From positions 19,869,857 through 19,933,856 of the forward strand of contig NC_088781.1 in NCBI RefSeq assembly GCF_958450345.1: 64,000 nt of DNA. The letters are read 5' to 3'. Of this stretch, positions 49,562 through 59,850 are shown piece after piece. The translations under genes and the position numbers were made by a program. Position 1 is the stretch's first letter. Every line of letters begins with the position of its first letter. This stretch comes from Calliphora vicina (Eukaryota; Arthropoda; Insecta; Diptera; Calliphoridae). The notes under the pieces were generated by a model. The model searched no databases. It saw nothing but the letters and a program-made list of their open reading frames with translations, and was not told the origin of the DNA.

Positions 49562-49899
49562 TCAATAAGCACCATAGCCCAAGAAATTCATGCACTTGAA
49601 TATTTTGTTGGAATTTGACTTGAATGCAAATTCAAACCTATGTCTTGAATTTATGTTTCCTTTTTACTGGAGAATGCTATTGAAATAAAGTGTAGTACAA
49701 CTATAATTCAATTGGTTGACTATAATTCAAGGCTTGAATTACACTTGAATTCCAGTAAAAATGCTTATTGGGTGTATATGATATTTTAATAACCCAATAA
49801 GCATTTTTCAAGTTTAAAACATAATTACATTTGCATTGAAGTCAAATTCCAGCAAAATGTTCAAGTGCTTGAATTGTTGGGGCTTTGGTGCTTATTGGG
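49562..49899. mobile_element. MITE with CAATAAGCACCA ends
   Basis: Left end CAATAAGCACCATAGCCC, right end inverted CCCAATAAGCACCAAAGCCC. Inner arms share TTGGAATTTGACTT and CACTTGAA. A second nested palindrome, TGCTTATTGGGT...ACCCAATAAGCA, lies at about 49769-49811, so an end-like sequence occurs again inside. Target duplication unclear. No coding capacity. Confidence 0.75.
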
Positions 49900-49944
49900 A
49901 AACATGTTGTTCCGTAAATAGTGGTATGTAACGAGGTTTTTTGT

Positions 49945-50975
49945 TATTATTTATTCTCACTTGAACATTGTAGTGTAAACAACGATGTTTTTTTGCTTCG
50001 AAAATATCCAATTTTGTGCCAACAAAGCGGGAAGTTTTGCTTTACTTCTTTAATTTGAAAAAAAAGTACCGCTAAAGCACACCGATTGCTCAGCAAAGCT
50101 AATGGTGAATGCGTTCCATCGGTTTCAACGTGCGAGAGATGGTTTGTTCAGTTTAGAAGACAAATATAGCTCAAATCAACCAAAATAGTTTGAAGACCAA
50201 GAATTTGAGACATTACTCCTGAAGATTGTTGTCAAACCCAACAAGAGCTTGCAAAATCATTGGAAGCTACTCAAGCAGCAATTTGAAAATATTTGCGAGC
50301 AGCAGAATTCATCCAAAAGCAGGGAAATTGGGTACCATACGAATTGAAGCCGAGAGACGATTTGCATGTCCGAAATGATGCTTGAAAGCTATAAAATAAA
50401 AAAATAATTTTTGCACCGAAACATTACTTGTGATGAAAAATGGATCCATTACAATTACCCGAAACGTAAGACATCATATGTAAAGGCAGACCAACCAGCC
50501 AAATCGATATCAAAGCCGATTATTCATGCAGCTAAGGTAATGCTCTGTATTTGGTGGGATAAAAAGGGTTCTATCCTAGCCTGTACCGAACACAGCTGCT
50601 TCGTTTGAATCGAGCATTAGCCGAAAAACGCCCAGAATATGCGGCCAGACATGAAACTGCAATATTCTATCATGACAACACTCGGCCACATGTTGCCATA
50701 CCTGTTAAAAACTATTTAGAAGGAAGTGGTTGGGAAGTTTCGCCTCACCCGCTTTATAGAACAGACATTGCTTCGTCCGACGACTATTTGTTTCGATCCA
50801 GACCGTCTCTCTGGTATACGCTTCACTGTGGAACAGAGTTCCGATATTGGCTTGATTCGTACTTGGCCTCAAAAGATGAGCAATTCTTATGGCTCGGAAT
50901 CCATATGTTGCCAGAGAAGCTATCGAGCACGAAGTTGCTATAAGTTTAGAATACTGGTGTCAAATTGTGTCTAAA
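49945..50975 (+). mobile_element. Decayed mariner (DD34D) copy M2
   Basis: Transposase pieces in several frames: an IQFCANKAGSF start region, a block related to QTQQELAKSL, CDEKWIHYNYPKRKTSY (first Asp), VMLCIWWDKKG, then in one frame (50605-50943) RALAEKRPEYAARHE, YHDNTRPHVA (second Asp) and DIASSDDYLF (third Asp). Counting residues from the second to the third Asp gives 34 between them, the DD34D spacing of mariner. All three acidic residues survive, but frameshifts and stops are numerous. The 5' untranslated sequence TAGTGTAAACAA matches M3; the terminal inverted repeats are not recognisable. Confidence 0.9.
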
Positions 50976-51039
50976 GAATGTATCGCTAAAGACGTATCTC
51001 AATTATTCACTTGTTTATTTATTTCGATATCTTGTTATT

Positions 51040-52080
51040 AGAAACCCCTTTAGATATATAAATGCATGATCCCTTGAATCAAGCATTATCCTTATCTGCT
51101 TTCAACAACATTACAATATTCTTCGAGACGAAGTAAACAAACAGGATAATGCATTAGTAATAGATGTGTCCAAGATTAACGTGAGCACCTACAAATGGTT
51201 TGACCTCACGGTGCTCTTAACACCGGACAGAAACAATGCGTCCACCTTCACCTACATGCATGAAAAAAGGCTATACATGATTACCAATTTGAAGTCATAT
51301 ATTTGGACATGATCCTCCCACTTAGTGAGGAGTGGAGCACTATATAAAACACCTTCCGTTCTATTGGTCACACCATCCCGTTGCATTGCAATTCCACAGA
51401 GCTTGCGCTCTCCCCGCGATTTGGCTCTAAACCACAGCCACCCAACTGCCAGGCTGGAAGCAAAGTTCCAGGGGCACCCTGACACCCCTGGTACCAGAAT
51501 TAATGTCTCCGGTCAGGCGTCGTAGCCGAAACTACTACCAACTTGAACTCCACGCTTTGTGACACATGGTGCAACACCGCCAAAAGACGACACGAACAAC
51601 CGGTGACGACAATAAACAGAGCCTCCTCACGGGTAACACACACAATTACAGTAGAACAAGGTGACGAAGATCAAAGCGCCAGAAGAACACCAGGTAGCAA
51701 CAGCAACAACAGCAGGGAGAGAGTCGAAGACGGTGCACTGCTGAGAGAGACATATAGCGTTGTATAAGCCCCCCGCCAACGAACATACCCATATCTGCAA
51801 ACCGGGCCAAGCGATGTGCACTACCGGATCCATGTCCGGTCAGTATGAAACCCAGACTTAAGCCGAAGCCAAAGTTCGGGCGTTCCCTAACAGAAGTAGC
51901 AGGGCCTTCGTTCGTCTTGAGTCCAACATTGCAGGAGTGACAGTTAACAAAAAGCACGTAAAGAGCTTGAAAAAAATCAATACATATCCAGGAAAATGTT
52001 TACTGACTCCAGAAAGTATAGAAATCCTTGAAAATTTTTTGCCAGTCATACAGACGATCGCAAATTTACCATATTTTCGT
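51040..52080 (+). other. GC-richer island, possibly a retrotransposon remnant
   Basis: Markedly less AT-rich than all surrounding DNA, with non-repetitive, codon-like composition. An 80-codon open frame without a start codon runs 51070-51312 (includes KINVSTYKWFDLTVLL). A second one runs about 51505-51767 (includes HTITVEQGDEDQSARRTPGS). A third stretch near 51778-51940 includes KPRLKPKPKFGRSL. I do not recognise any of these. The 5' region and ORF1 of a non-LTR element, or a decayed host exon, are both possible. It follows mariner M2 directly. Confidence 0.4.
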
Positions 52081-52254
52081 GAGTGTTAGGTATATTAACC
52101 GGATCAGTGATCATCATTTATTGCTGGCAGAATTGAGAGATTATTTTATTTATTCTTTAGCTGCAAATACTTTATCCAAAACGTTATCTATATCAACCGT
52201 GTCATAATGGAGATTCTATCATCTTTACATTATTTAAATAATGAAAACCTTGGA

Positions 52255-52808
52255 ATGATCATTTTCATAAAACATTTCGTCTTCATTGGAAAAGCGTTAG
52301 AGTAGTAATAAACAGCCCAATTATGAATAAAAATTCCCCGGGAGTTTTATCACTTTTCTCATCTTTCCTATTCATATTCAATGGAAAAAAATTCCCGGGG
52401 AACAAACTCCCGGGGAAGTTTTTATTCGTAATTGGGCTGAATAAGTATTTACTAATGGCAAAGCATTACTAATGAAATCTAGCACATTCACACAATAAGA
52501 TCTCGTTTAGCGAATCAGTATCGATGTTTGTATTATTAGAACAGATTCTGAATGATTGTTGTCATATTTGGAAACATCGTGTGATATCAGCATATCAGAA
52601 GTCATCAAACATTTTTAATAATTTTTATTCTTATTATTATTCTCGTGAAACGTTTCGCATTTATTAGTAAACAGTTAGAATAGTAATGAAATCTATCATA
52701 AAAAACGGAGCAGCAGTAATAATCTAAGTACTAAGGATCATCTTAGCACATTCACACAACAAAATCTCGGTCAGATGAATCAGTATCATCGCTTTTATCA
52801 GTAGCATA
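52255..52808. repeat. Diverged tandem duplication of about 260-370 bp
   Basis: The series AAACATTTCGT, then GCGTTAGAGTAGTAAT, then TAGCACATTCACACAATAAG with ATCAGTATCG (52272-52530) recurs as AAACGTTTCGC, CAGTTAGAATAGTAAT and TAGCACATTCACACAACAAA with ATCAGTATCATCG (52648-52795). The left copy was later split by a 127-bp MITE. Confidence 0.65.
52313..52439. mobile_element. 127-bp MITE with CAGCCCAATTA ends
   Basis: Left arm CAGCCCAATTATGAATAAAA and right arm, inverted, CAGCCCAATTACGAATAAAA, both continuing into a TCCCCGGGAG block. The centre holds a second CCCGGGGAA dyad. A possible 4-bp ATAA duplication needs one extra A at each end, so it is uncertain. Confidence 0.8.
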
Positions 52809-53525
52809 GATAAAGAACGCTTGTTTTCTGGATCTGTTGTCAAGTATTCAACATTCCGTATTAACAATTCCGGCTACACAACAATGTAAATATGTACATA
52901 CATACATATATAATCCTAAACCCCCCATTGAGAATCCCTGGAAAACAGCAAACATAGTTTTGGCATGAGGGCAGCCAACGTCTCAGCAACAAGCAATGCA
53001 ACAAAAAATACAGAACAAAACACAAAACAAAAAAAGCGAGAGTAAAGAACAAATAACAAAATACAAACAAACAAAAAACAATAAGAATTTTGTTGTATGC
53101 ATAAACCTTTTAAAACACACAAACAGACAAGTCAGAAAGTCCAATGAACAATTGTAGATACACATGCCTCCATATCCATGCGCTGGCTGGGTAAAAATCA
53201 ACAAAACTGAAAAAGGGCAAACTAAATATGTTTGGATATGTGTGTATTGAAAAAGTATGTAAATAAAATTGAAAACAAATAAAGGTAGAAATCAAGAGGT
53301 AAGTAGGTGGGTAGAGAGCAAAGTGAACAAATACATAAGTGAGTGAGTGACTGAGTGAGTGGCATAGTGCGTGATAGTTTTAACAAAAAGTATAAAAATG
53401 CATTTTTAACAGAAAGAGTTGCCAAGTAGTTGGTAATGGTGATAACGAATGGGAAGAGGAAGATAATGTAAAATTTAGAACGCTAATCAACCTTCTCAGA
53501 AATTATTTAGCAGTTATACTTTTTA
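52809..53525. other. AT-rich non-coding DNA
   Basis: Several overlapping minus-strand open frames rich in Phe, Leu and Cys arise from an AAACAAAAA-type purine tract at 52990-53080. A GAGTGAGTGACTGAGTGAGT run lies at about 53340-53361. No gene supported. Confidence 0.5.
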
Positions 53526-54619
53526 CTGGGTGTATGACTTAAAAATGCGGGAATTTTTAAAATGTTTAGCTTTTAATTTGTAGTGTTCAAAGTATTGGCC
53601 GTGGTTAGCTATGACTTTTTCCCATCTTCTTGGTAACATATGGATTCCGAGCCAAAAGAACTGATCATCTTTTAAGGGCAAGAACGAATCAAACCAATTT
53701 CGGATATCCAGTTCCAAAGTAAAGCGTATCCCAGAACGATCACTCTGCATCGATCGAAACAAATAGTAGTCGGACGAAGCACGGTCTGAACTATAAAGCG
53801 AGTGAGGCAAAACTTCTTCACCACTTCTTTCTAAATACATACTATTAAACAGGTATTGCAAAATGTTGCCGAGCGTTGTCATGATGGAATATTATGTTTT
53901 CATGCCTGGTTGCATATTCTGGGCGTTTTTCGGCCAATGCTCGCTTTAATCGAATCAGTTGCATTCGCTACAGGTTCGCTGTGATGGTCTGATCAGCAGC
54001 TCATAATAGATAGGACCCTTTTTATCCCACCAAATACACAGATATGATCTCTTACGCTTCGGGTTATCGTAATGGATCCATTTTTCATCAAAATCAATGA
54101 TTCGGTTCAAAAACGACTTTCTTTTATATCATTCAAGCAGCAATTCAGACAACATACAAAATCGTCTTTCAAGGTCTCTCAGCTTCAATTCGTATGGTAC
54201 CCAATTTCCCTGCTTTTGGATGAATTCTTCAGCTTGCAAACGTTTTGATTTTGCTGCTTGAGTAGCTGCCAATGATTTTGCAAGCTCTTGTTGAGTTTGA
54301 CAACAATCTTCATGAAGTAATACCAATTCTTCCTCTTCAAACTTTTTTGTCTGGCCTGGGCGATATTTGTCTTCCGTGTCAAAATCATCACTACTGAACC
54401 GCACAAATCATCTCTCGTAAACCAAAACTCCCCACATATGACACTTTTTTGGTACAAAATTCGACATCTTCGAAGCAAAAAATAACTTTTTTGTTTACAC
54501 TATAATTTTCAATAACTAAATGAGAATAAACGACAGATATGTGCCCTTCAAAATGACATATGAGTTATTAAAAACTAAAACCGCGTAAAAAAATACTCCA
54601 TCATCCCTCATTTTTAAGT
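53526..54619 (-). mobile_element. Decayed mariner (DD34D) copy M3, best-preserved ends
   Basis: The 3' terminal repeat starts CTGGGTGTATGACTTAAAAA next to TA (53524-53525). The partial 5' repeat is CCCTCATTTTTAAGT at 54605-54619, after which mini-me copy C begins at once. Read on the minus strand: an SNFVPKKCHM start, a deletion removing about 30 residues before YERWFVRF, then FDTEDKYRPGQTKKFEEEEL, LLHEDCCQTQQELAKSL, DEKWIHYDNPKR (first Asp), RALAEKRPEYA, HHDNARQHFA (second Asp) and SSDYYLFRS (third Asp). A complete C-terminus follows (DDQFFWLGIHMLPRRWEKVI). All three catalytic Asp codons remain, but frameshifts and stops make it a pseudogene. Confidence 0.92.
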
Positions 54620-55196
54620 TAAAAACAAGTAAGAGAGCTATATTCGGCTGTGCCGAATCTTATATACCCTTCACCAAATTATACTTTAAAATAAATTTTT
54701 TTAAATATTTTTAGGTAAACAAAATCAAATTTTTTTTAAATTGTTTTTCAAAATTTTTTTTTTTAAATTTTTTAATTTTTTTTAAAAAAAAGTTTTTTCC
54801 AAATTTTTAAAAATTTAAAAATTTTTTTTTTTGGAAAAAAAATTTATGACAAAAAAATTTGTTGATGAAAAAAAATTCGGGTTAAAAAATATTTGACCCA
54901 TTGTAGGTCCAACTTACTATAGCCTTATCTACATCGTTGCAATGGACTTTGAAATATCTATCATTAGATATCCATATTGTCTATATTAATGACTTAGTAA
55001 TCCAGATATAGATCAAAAATCGAGGTTGTCCCGGTTTTTTGCTCATATCTCCGTTATTTATGGACCGATTTTGCTGAATCTCGAAAGCATGTCTGACAGA
55101 ATTATTGAAGATTTGGATCCCGAAGATATCTGGGGTCTTCATAAAATTGATTTCAATAGACAGACAGACAGACAGACAGACGGACATGGCTTAATC
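54620..55196 (+). mobile_element. mini-me-like element, copy C (3' truncated)
   Basis: Starts AAAAACAAGTAAGAGAGCTA with the hairpin TTCGGCTGTGCCGAA, then TTATATACCCTTCACCAAAT, the A/T-rich zone, GACCCATTGTAGGTCCAACT, GATTTGGATCCCGAAGATAT and (CAGA)n before CGGACATGGCTTAATC, where it stops. The 3' part with the second TATATACCC block is missing. It abuts the 5' end of mariner M3. Confidence 0.85.
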
Positions 55197-56274
55197 CTAA
55201 AATAATACTACTTTGTGTGCTTTTATTGTGTTATAGTAACGAACAAGCAGAGACCTGTGCCGAATGCCTGAGAGTCGGTTAAGTCAAGCCGCCGAGTCAT
55301 GATATATTAGGACATTATGACAATATGACTGACAAGAGACCTTGTGAATTGTGAATAAATAATTAAAAATAGTGTCAGTTAAAACTGATATTTTTGCTCT
55401 TAAAAATTTTTTCAGTCGTTGTTGACATATTCATGGAATTGCCCATATGTAACAAATCTATTTAATACCTTAGCCACAATATCAGTCTGAAAGACACAAA
55501 AGCCTCACTCAGTATTTTTGTATTAACTTTTAAAAAATCGGTGAATAAATACGTTACAAAACTATTTGTTTATAATATAAAATTCATTTTGATTAACTGG
55601 TTCAATCCTATATCTACTTAAGACATATTCATAAAAATTTCAAAAGAAATTATTTAAAAGAAAGAAAGAAACAAATTCTTTTCAATATTAAATCACTTCA
55701 AATAACAATAAAACAGAAAACTTAAAAAGAAATAAATAACGAATGACTCAAAAAAGTAGTGGTACATTTTTTTAATTATAACTAAATCTGTCACATTTTA
55801 TATTCAACAAAATATTTAACTATTAAATTTAAGCTTTTACATTACAATTTTGTTTGTATTGTTATTCAAATTTAGTGAATTAATTCTTTCAAGTAGCTAT
55901 GCGACATTGATAATAAAATTATTTAGCAAAAGAAGAAAAAAACCAAGCATACACAATAGTATAATAGTCAAATATTTTGTCAGAAATTAAATAAATATTT
56001 GAATTTAAATAGAATAAAAAAAGATAAAGATAAATATGTCAATCATTAACAAACAACCAAAAAAAAACCTTATTTAATCTTTATATAGTCTGGCGAATGG
56101 CAAAAAGTGTTTTATTTTTTTTTATTTACCTAAATTTATACATATTTATGTTTAACAGGGAGAAAAAACGTTAAATAAAACAAAAAAAATATGTGTATAA
56201 AAAAGAGAAAATTTTTAAATTTGCAGACTGACAATATAATATATGTATTAAAAGATATTTAGGAAAAAAGATCA
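55197..56274. other. AT-rich non-coding DNA
   Basis: No gene, repeat or transposon end recognised. Confidence 0.5.
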
Positions 56275-58010
56275 CTGTTCAGAAGTGGAGATTTTGACAC
56301 GGAAAACAAAGATCGCCCAGAACAGCCAAAAAAAAATTTGAAGACCAAGAATTAAAGGCATTACTCCATGAAGATTGTTGTCAAACTCAACAAAAGCTTG
56401 CTAAATCGTTGAGAGCTAAGCTAGTAGCAATTTAAAAATGTTTGCGAGCAACAGGATTGATCCAAAAGCAGGGAAATAGGGTACCATACGAATTGAATTC
56501 GAGAGACCTAAAAACACGATTTTACATGTGCGAAATAATGCTTGAATGCTATAAAAGAATATAATTTTTGCACCGAATCAATACTTGCGATGAAAAATGG
56601 ATCCATTACAATGACCCGAAGCTTAAGAGATCATACGCGAAGTTCGGTCAACCAGACGAATCGTCTCCAAAGCCATATATCCATTCCACTAAAATAATGC
56701 TCTGTATTTGGTGGGACCAATAGCGTCCTATCTGTTATGAGCTGCTAAAATCTGACCAGACCATCACAGGGAAACTGTACCAAAAGTAACTGATTCGTTT
56801 CAAGCGAGCATTGACCGAAAAACACTCAGAATGTGCTGTCAGATATAAAAACGTAATATTCCATCATGACAACATTCGGCCACATGTTGCAATACCTGTT
56901 AAAAGCTATTTACAATGAAGTGGTTGGGAAGTTTTCCCTCACCAGCCTTATAGTCCAGGCCTTGCCCCGTCCAACTACTACTATGTGTTTCGATCAAAGC
57001 TGAAAGCTATCTCTGAGACAGAACTTCAGAACAGAGTATCCGAAATTGGCTTGATTCGTTCTTGGCCTCAAAAGATGTGCAGTTCTTTTGGATCGGAATT
57101 CATATGTTGCCTGAAAGATGGAATTATATGTTGCCCGCCCGACTACAATTTGTTTCAATCAAAGCAGAACGCTGTCTCTGGGATACGCTTCACTTTAGAA
57201 CAGAGCATCCGATATTGGCTTGATTCGTTCTTGGCCAGATGGCTTGGAATATATTGTTACGAAAATGTACTTGAATTCAAATATAACGATTTTAACGGCT
57301 GATTTAAAGTTGCATAATGCTATTTGAAAGCAGTGCCTCTCAAACTGTAACATATCTGTGGGCATTATTAACATTAAATAAAAGCTTTGAGTTGATCATT
57401 GATCGTAAGTATGACAACGCTGAATGTTTGCTAGCTTTGACAGTTAAAGAACATTGTAGAAAAATCACCAGAGATATCGTATGATCTAGGCTTCGAAAAT
57501 ACGAGCTTTGACAGTTAAAGAACAATCTAGAGTGCAGATGGCGGTGTTATCAATAGTGGCAGAGGTTGCAGTCGTTAGTGAGTTTATCAGAGACGCTATT
57601 CGAATAAACATCAACTAAGTGCCTTAAAGTGTGTTGTGTTTTTCAAGTAAATTCGTGTACAATATAAATTGTGTCTGTATTTCTGAGAATTTATAAACGT
57701 GTATAAAAAAACATTGAGTGGCTATTTAATTCTGTTGTTGTTGTACATTTTAAATAAATAAAGAGTTGTTACAATTTTTAAACTACTTAACGGCTTTTAT
57801 TTGCAATCAAAAGTATCCGGTTTATTTAAAAGAAATAAACCAACGTTTTGAAAAGGTTAAAACGTAACAATATGTATACGTTGCCAGAAAGATGGGAAAA
57901 GGTAGTAGCTTACAATGTCCAATACTTTCAATAAATTTATATTGTACAAATGTTTCAAAATAAAAGCTAAAAATTAGAAAATATTTCGGATTTTTAAGTC
58001 ATATACCCAA
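56275..58010 (+). mobile_element. Decayed mariner (DD34D) copy M4, split by a solo LTR
   Basis: The N-terminal 40 or so codons are missing. Recognisable pieces are ILTRKTKIAQ-type frame-shifted sequence of the FDTEDK region, CDEKWIHYNDPK (first Asp), IMLCIWWD, FHHDNIRPHVA (second Asp) and GLAPSNYYYVF, where the third Asp is replaced by Asn. The segment around 56970-57120 is repeated at about 57135-57245 (offset 169 bp), so the C-terminal GIRFTLEQSIRYWLDSF region is partly doubled. The last part resumes after the LTR at 57874 (LPERWEK region) and the 3' terminal repeat ends at 58010 (TTTTTAAGTCATATACCCAA) beside TA. Confidence 0.9.
57255..57869. mobile_element. 615-bp solo LTR with 4-bp ATAT duplication
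   Basis: The inserted segment begins TGTTACG and ends CGTAACA, a 7-bp terminal inverted repeat with the canonical TG...CA. Identical ATAT tetramers flank it (57251-57254 and 57870-57873). It interrupts the C-terminal codons of mariner M4, whose reading can be followed on both sides. A polyadenylation-like AATAAATAAA lies near 57755, about 110 bp before the end. No internal retrotransposon coding region or second LTR is present, so recombination between two LTRs is inferred. Orientation is tentatively plus from the AATAAA position. A Ty3/gypsy-type source is plausible; the family is not identified. Confidence 0.85.
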
Positions 58011-58012
58011 TA

Positions 58013-58970
58013 ATATTCTACTTTTCAGCAAAAGTCAATTATTGAAATCACAAATCTTTGAAATCTCTTCATTACTAATTAAATTATTTGAGTTGCTGCA
58101 ATGTTATACTTACTTACATTTAAATATCTCTTTGGAACAACCTAAGGATTATCTTAGTTTCTGAAATTAAAATGAATCCATAGCTCTCTTTATATCATCA
58201 CAAATATAAGACAAATATGAGGAAATGACACCATTTCCAATTGTATTTAATAAAATTCCAATTAAATTTTAGAAATTTGTAATTATATTTCAGAATTTTC
58301 TAATTGAATTTCTGAATATTCCAATTTAATTTCAGAAATTTCCATTTATATTTGAGAAATTTCTAATTGTATTTCAAAAATTTCTAATTCTAATTCAGAA
58401 ATTTCCATTTAAATTTCAGGAAATTCTTAAATAGAAATTTCCGAAAAACAATTGGAAAATTCTGAAATAGGTACAATTGGAAACTTTTTTTTTTAAGTAT
58501 AAATTAAAAATTCTGAAATACAGATAGAAATTTCTGAAATACAATTAGAAAATTTTGATGAATTGGAAACTTCTGAAATACAATTGGAAATGGTGTAGAT
58601 GTTAAATTTTATTTATTAAAATCATTTCAAAAAAAGTTTTTCTCTTATAAATCAGCCTGATTATAAAAAAAAAAAACGGAAATTCTAAACATTTGAATTC
58701 TATGGAAACACTACAACGATTAAGCTTTATAAATTAGCGCGATAATATGATTTTGACCTCTTGAAGGTCTTGAGAAACATTAAAAATGCAATTGATTATT
58801 TAAATACAAATGAAAATAATACAATACAAATACTACTGATAAGAACTGAAGACAATTTTCTGGGATTTTGTTGCTGCTTATCACACATTTTGGCAACTCT
58901 AGAAGGCAACTGGAACAAAAAAAAATGAATTAAGAATGCAACACAAAACTGACCACAACACAATACTTAA
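58013..58970. other. AT-rich non-coding DNA around a foldback
   Basis: Apart from the palindromic element listed next, AT-rich unique sequence without recognisable genes. Confidence 0.5.
58228..58596. mobile_element. 369-bp palindromic foldback built of short subrepeats
   Basis: The ends are perfect inverted copies: ACACCATTTCCAATTGTATT on the left and its reverse complement at 58577-58596. The arms consist of degenerate units of about 20-25 bp such as TTCTAATTGTATTTCAGAAA, in one direction on the left and the other on the right, meeting near 58430-58460. Target duplication is unclear. Confidence 0.8.
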
Positions 58971-59671
58971 AGAAAACAAGTAAGAGTGCTATATTCGGCC
59001 GTGCCGAATCTTATATACCCTTCACCAAATTATACTTCAAAATTTTAAATATTTTTAGGTAAACAAAATTTAACTTTTTTTCCAGTTGTTTTTTGAATTT
59101 TTTGGAAAAAAAAATTTTTCGATTGTTATTTTAAATTTTTTTTTTTTAAATTTTAATTTTTTTTTTTTTTTTAAATTTTAAAATTTTTTTTTTTTTAAAT
59201 TTAAAAAATTTTTTTTTTTTAAATTTTAAAATTTTTTTTTTTTTTAATTTTAAAATTTTTTTTTTTTAAATTTTAAAAAATTTTTTTTTTTTAAATTTAA
59301 AAAAATTTTTTTTTGTTTTTTAAATTTTTTTTTAAAAAAAAAAAAATTCGGGTTCAAAATTTTTTTCCCGATTTTGACCCATTGTAGGTCCAACTTACTA
59401 TGGTCTTATATACGTCGTTGCAAATGTCTTTGAAATATCTATCATTAGATATCCATATTGTCTATATTAATGTCTTAGTAATCCAGATATAGGTAAAAAA
59501 ATAGGTCAAAAATCGAGGTTGTCTTGGTTTTTTCCTCATATCTCAGCCATTTGTGGACCGATTTTGCTGATTTTAAATAGCAAAATTCTCGAAAGCATGT
59601 CTGACAGAATTATTGAAGATTTGGATCCCGAAGATATCTGGGGTCTTCAGAAAACTGATTTCAACAGACAG

Positions 59672-59709
<38 letters not shown>

Positions 59710-59850
59710 GGACATGGCTTAATCGACTCCGCTATCTATAAGGATCCAGAATATATATACTTTATAGGGTCGGAAATGAAAAATGTAGAAATTACAAACG
59801 GAATGACAAACTTATATATACCCTTCTCACGAAGCTGAAGGGTATAAAAA
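58971..59850 (+). mobile_element. mini-me-like element, copy D (full length)
   Basis: The reference copy of this family here. It starts AGAAAACAAGTAAGAGTGCT with hairpin TTCGGCCGTGCCGAA and TTATATACCCTTCACCAAAT. An A/T homopolymer zone follows (59090-59345), then GACCCATTGTAGGTCCAACT, the uninterrupted TATACGTCGTTGCAAA, GATTTGGATCCCGAAGATAT, a (CAGA)n tract of about 10 units, TATATACCCTTCTCACGAAG and GAAGGGTATAAAAA. The strand assignment is arbitrary. (GTCY)n plus TA-rich blocks fit the dipteran mini-me elements described as microsatellite sources. Short open frames repeated in B and D are by-products. Confidence 0.85.

Noticed and set aside
52861..53425. Cluster of minus-strand Cys/Phe-rich open frames as a membrane-protein exon
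   Set aside because: They overlap one another in all frames and derive from an AAACAAA-rich tract; there is no consistent domain or splice-site pattern.
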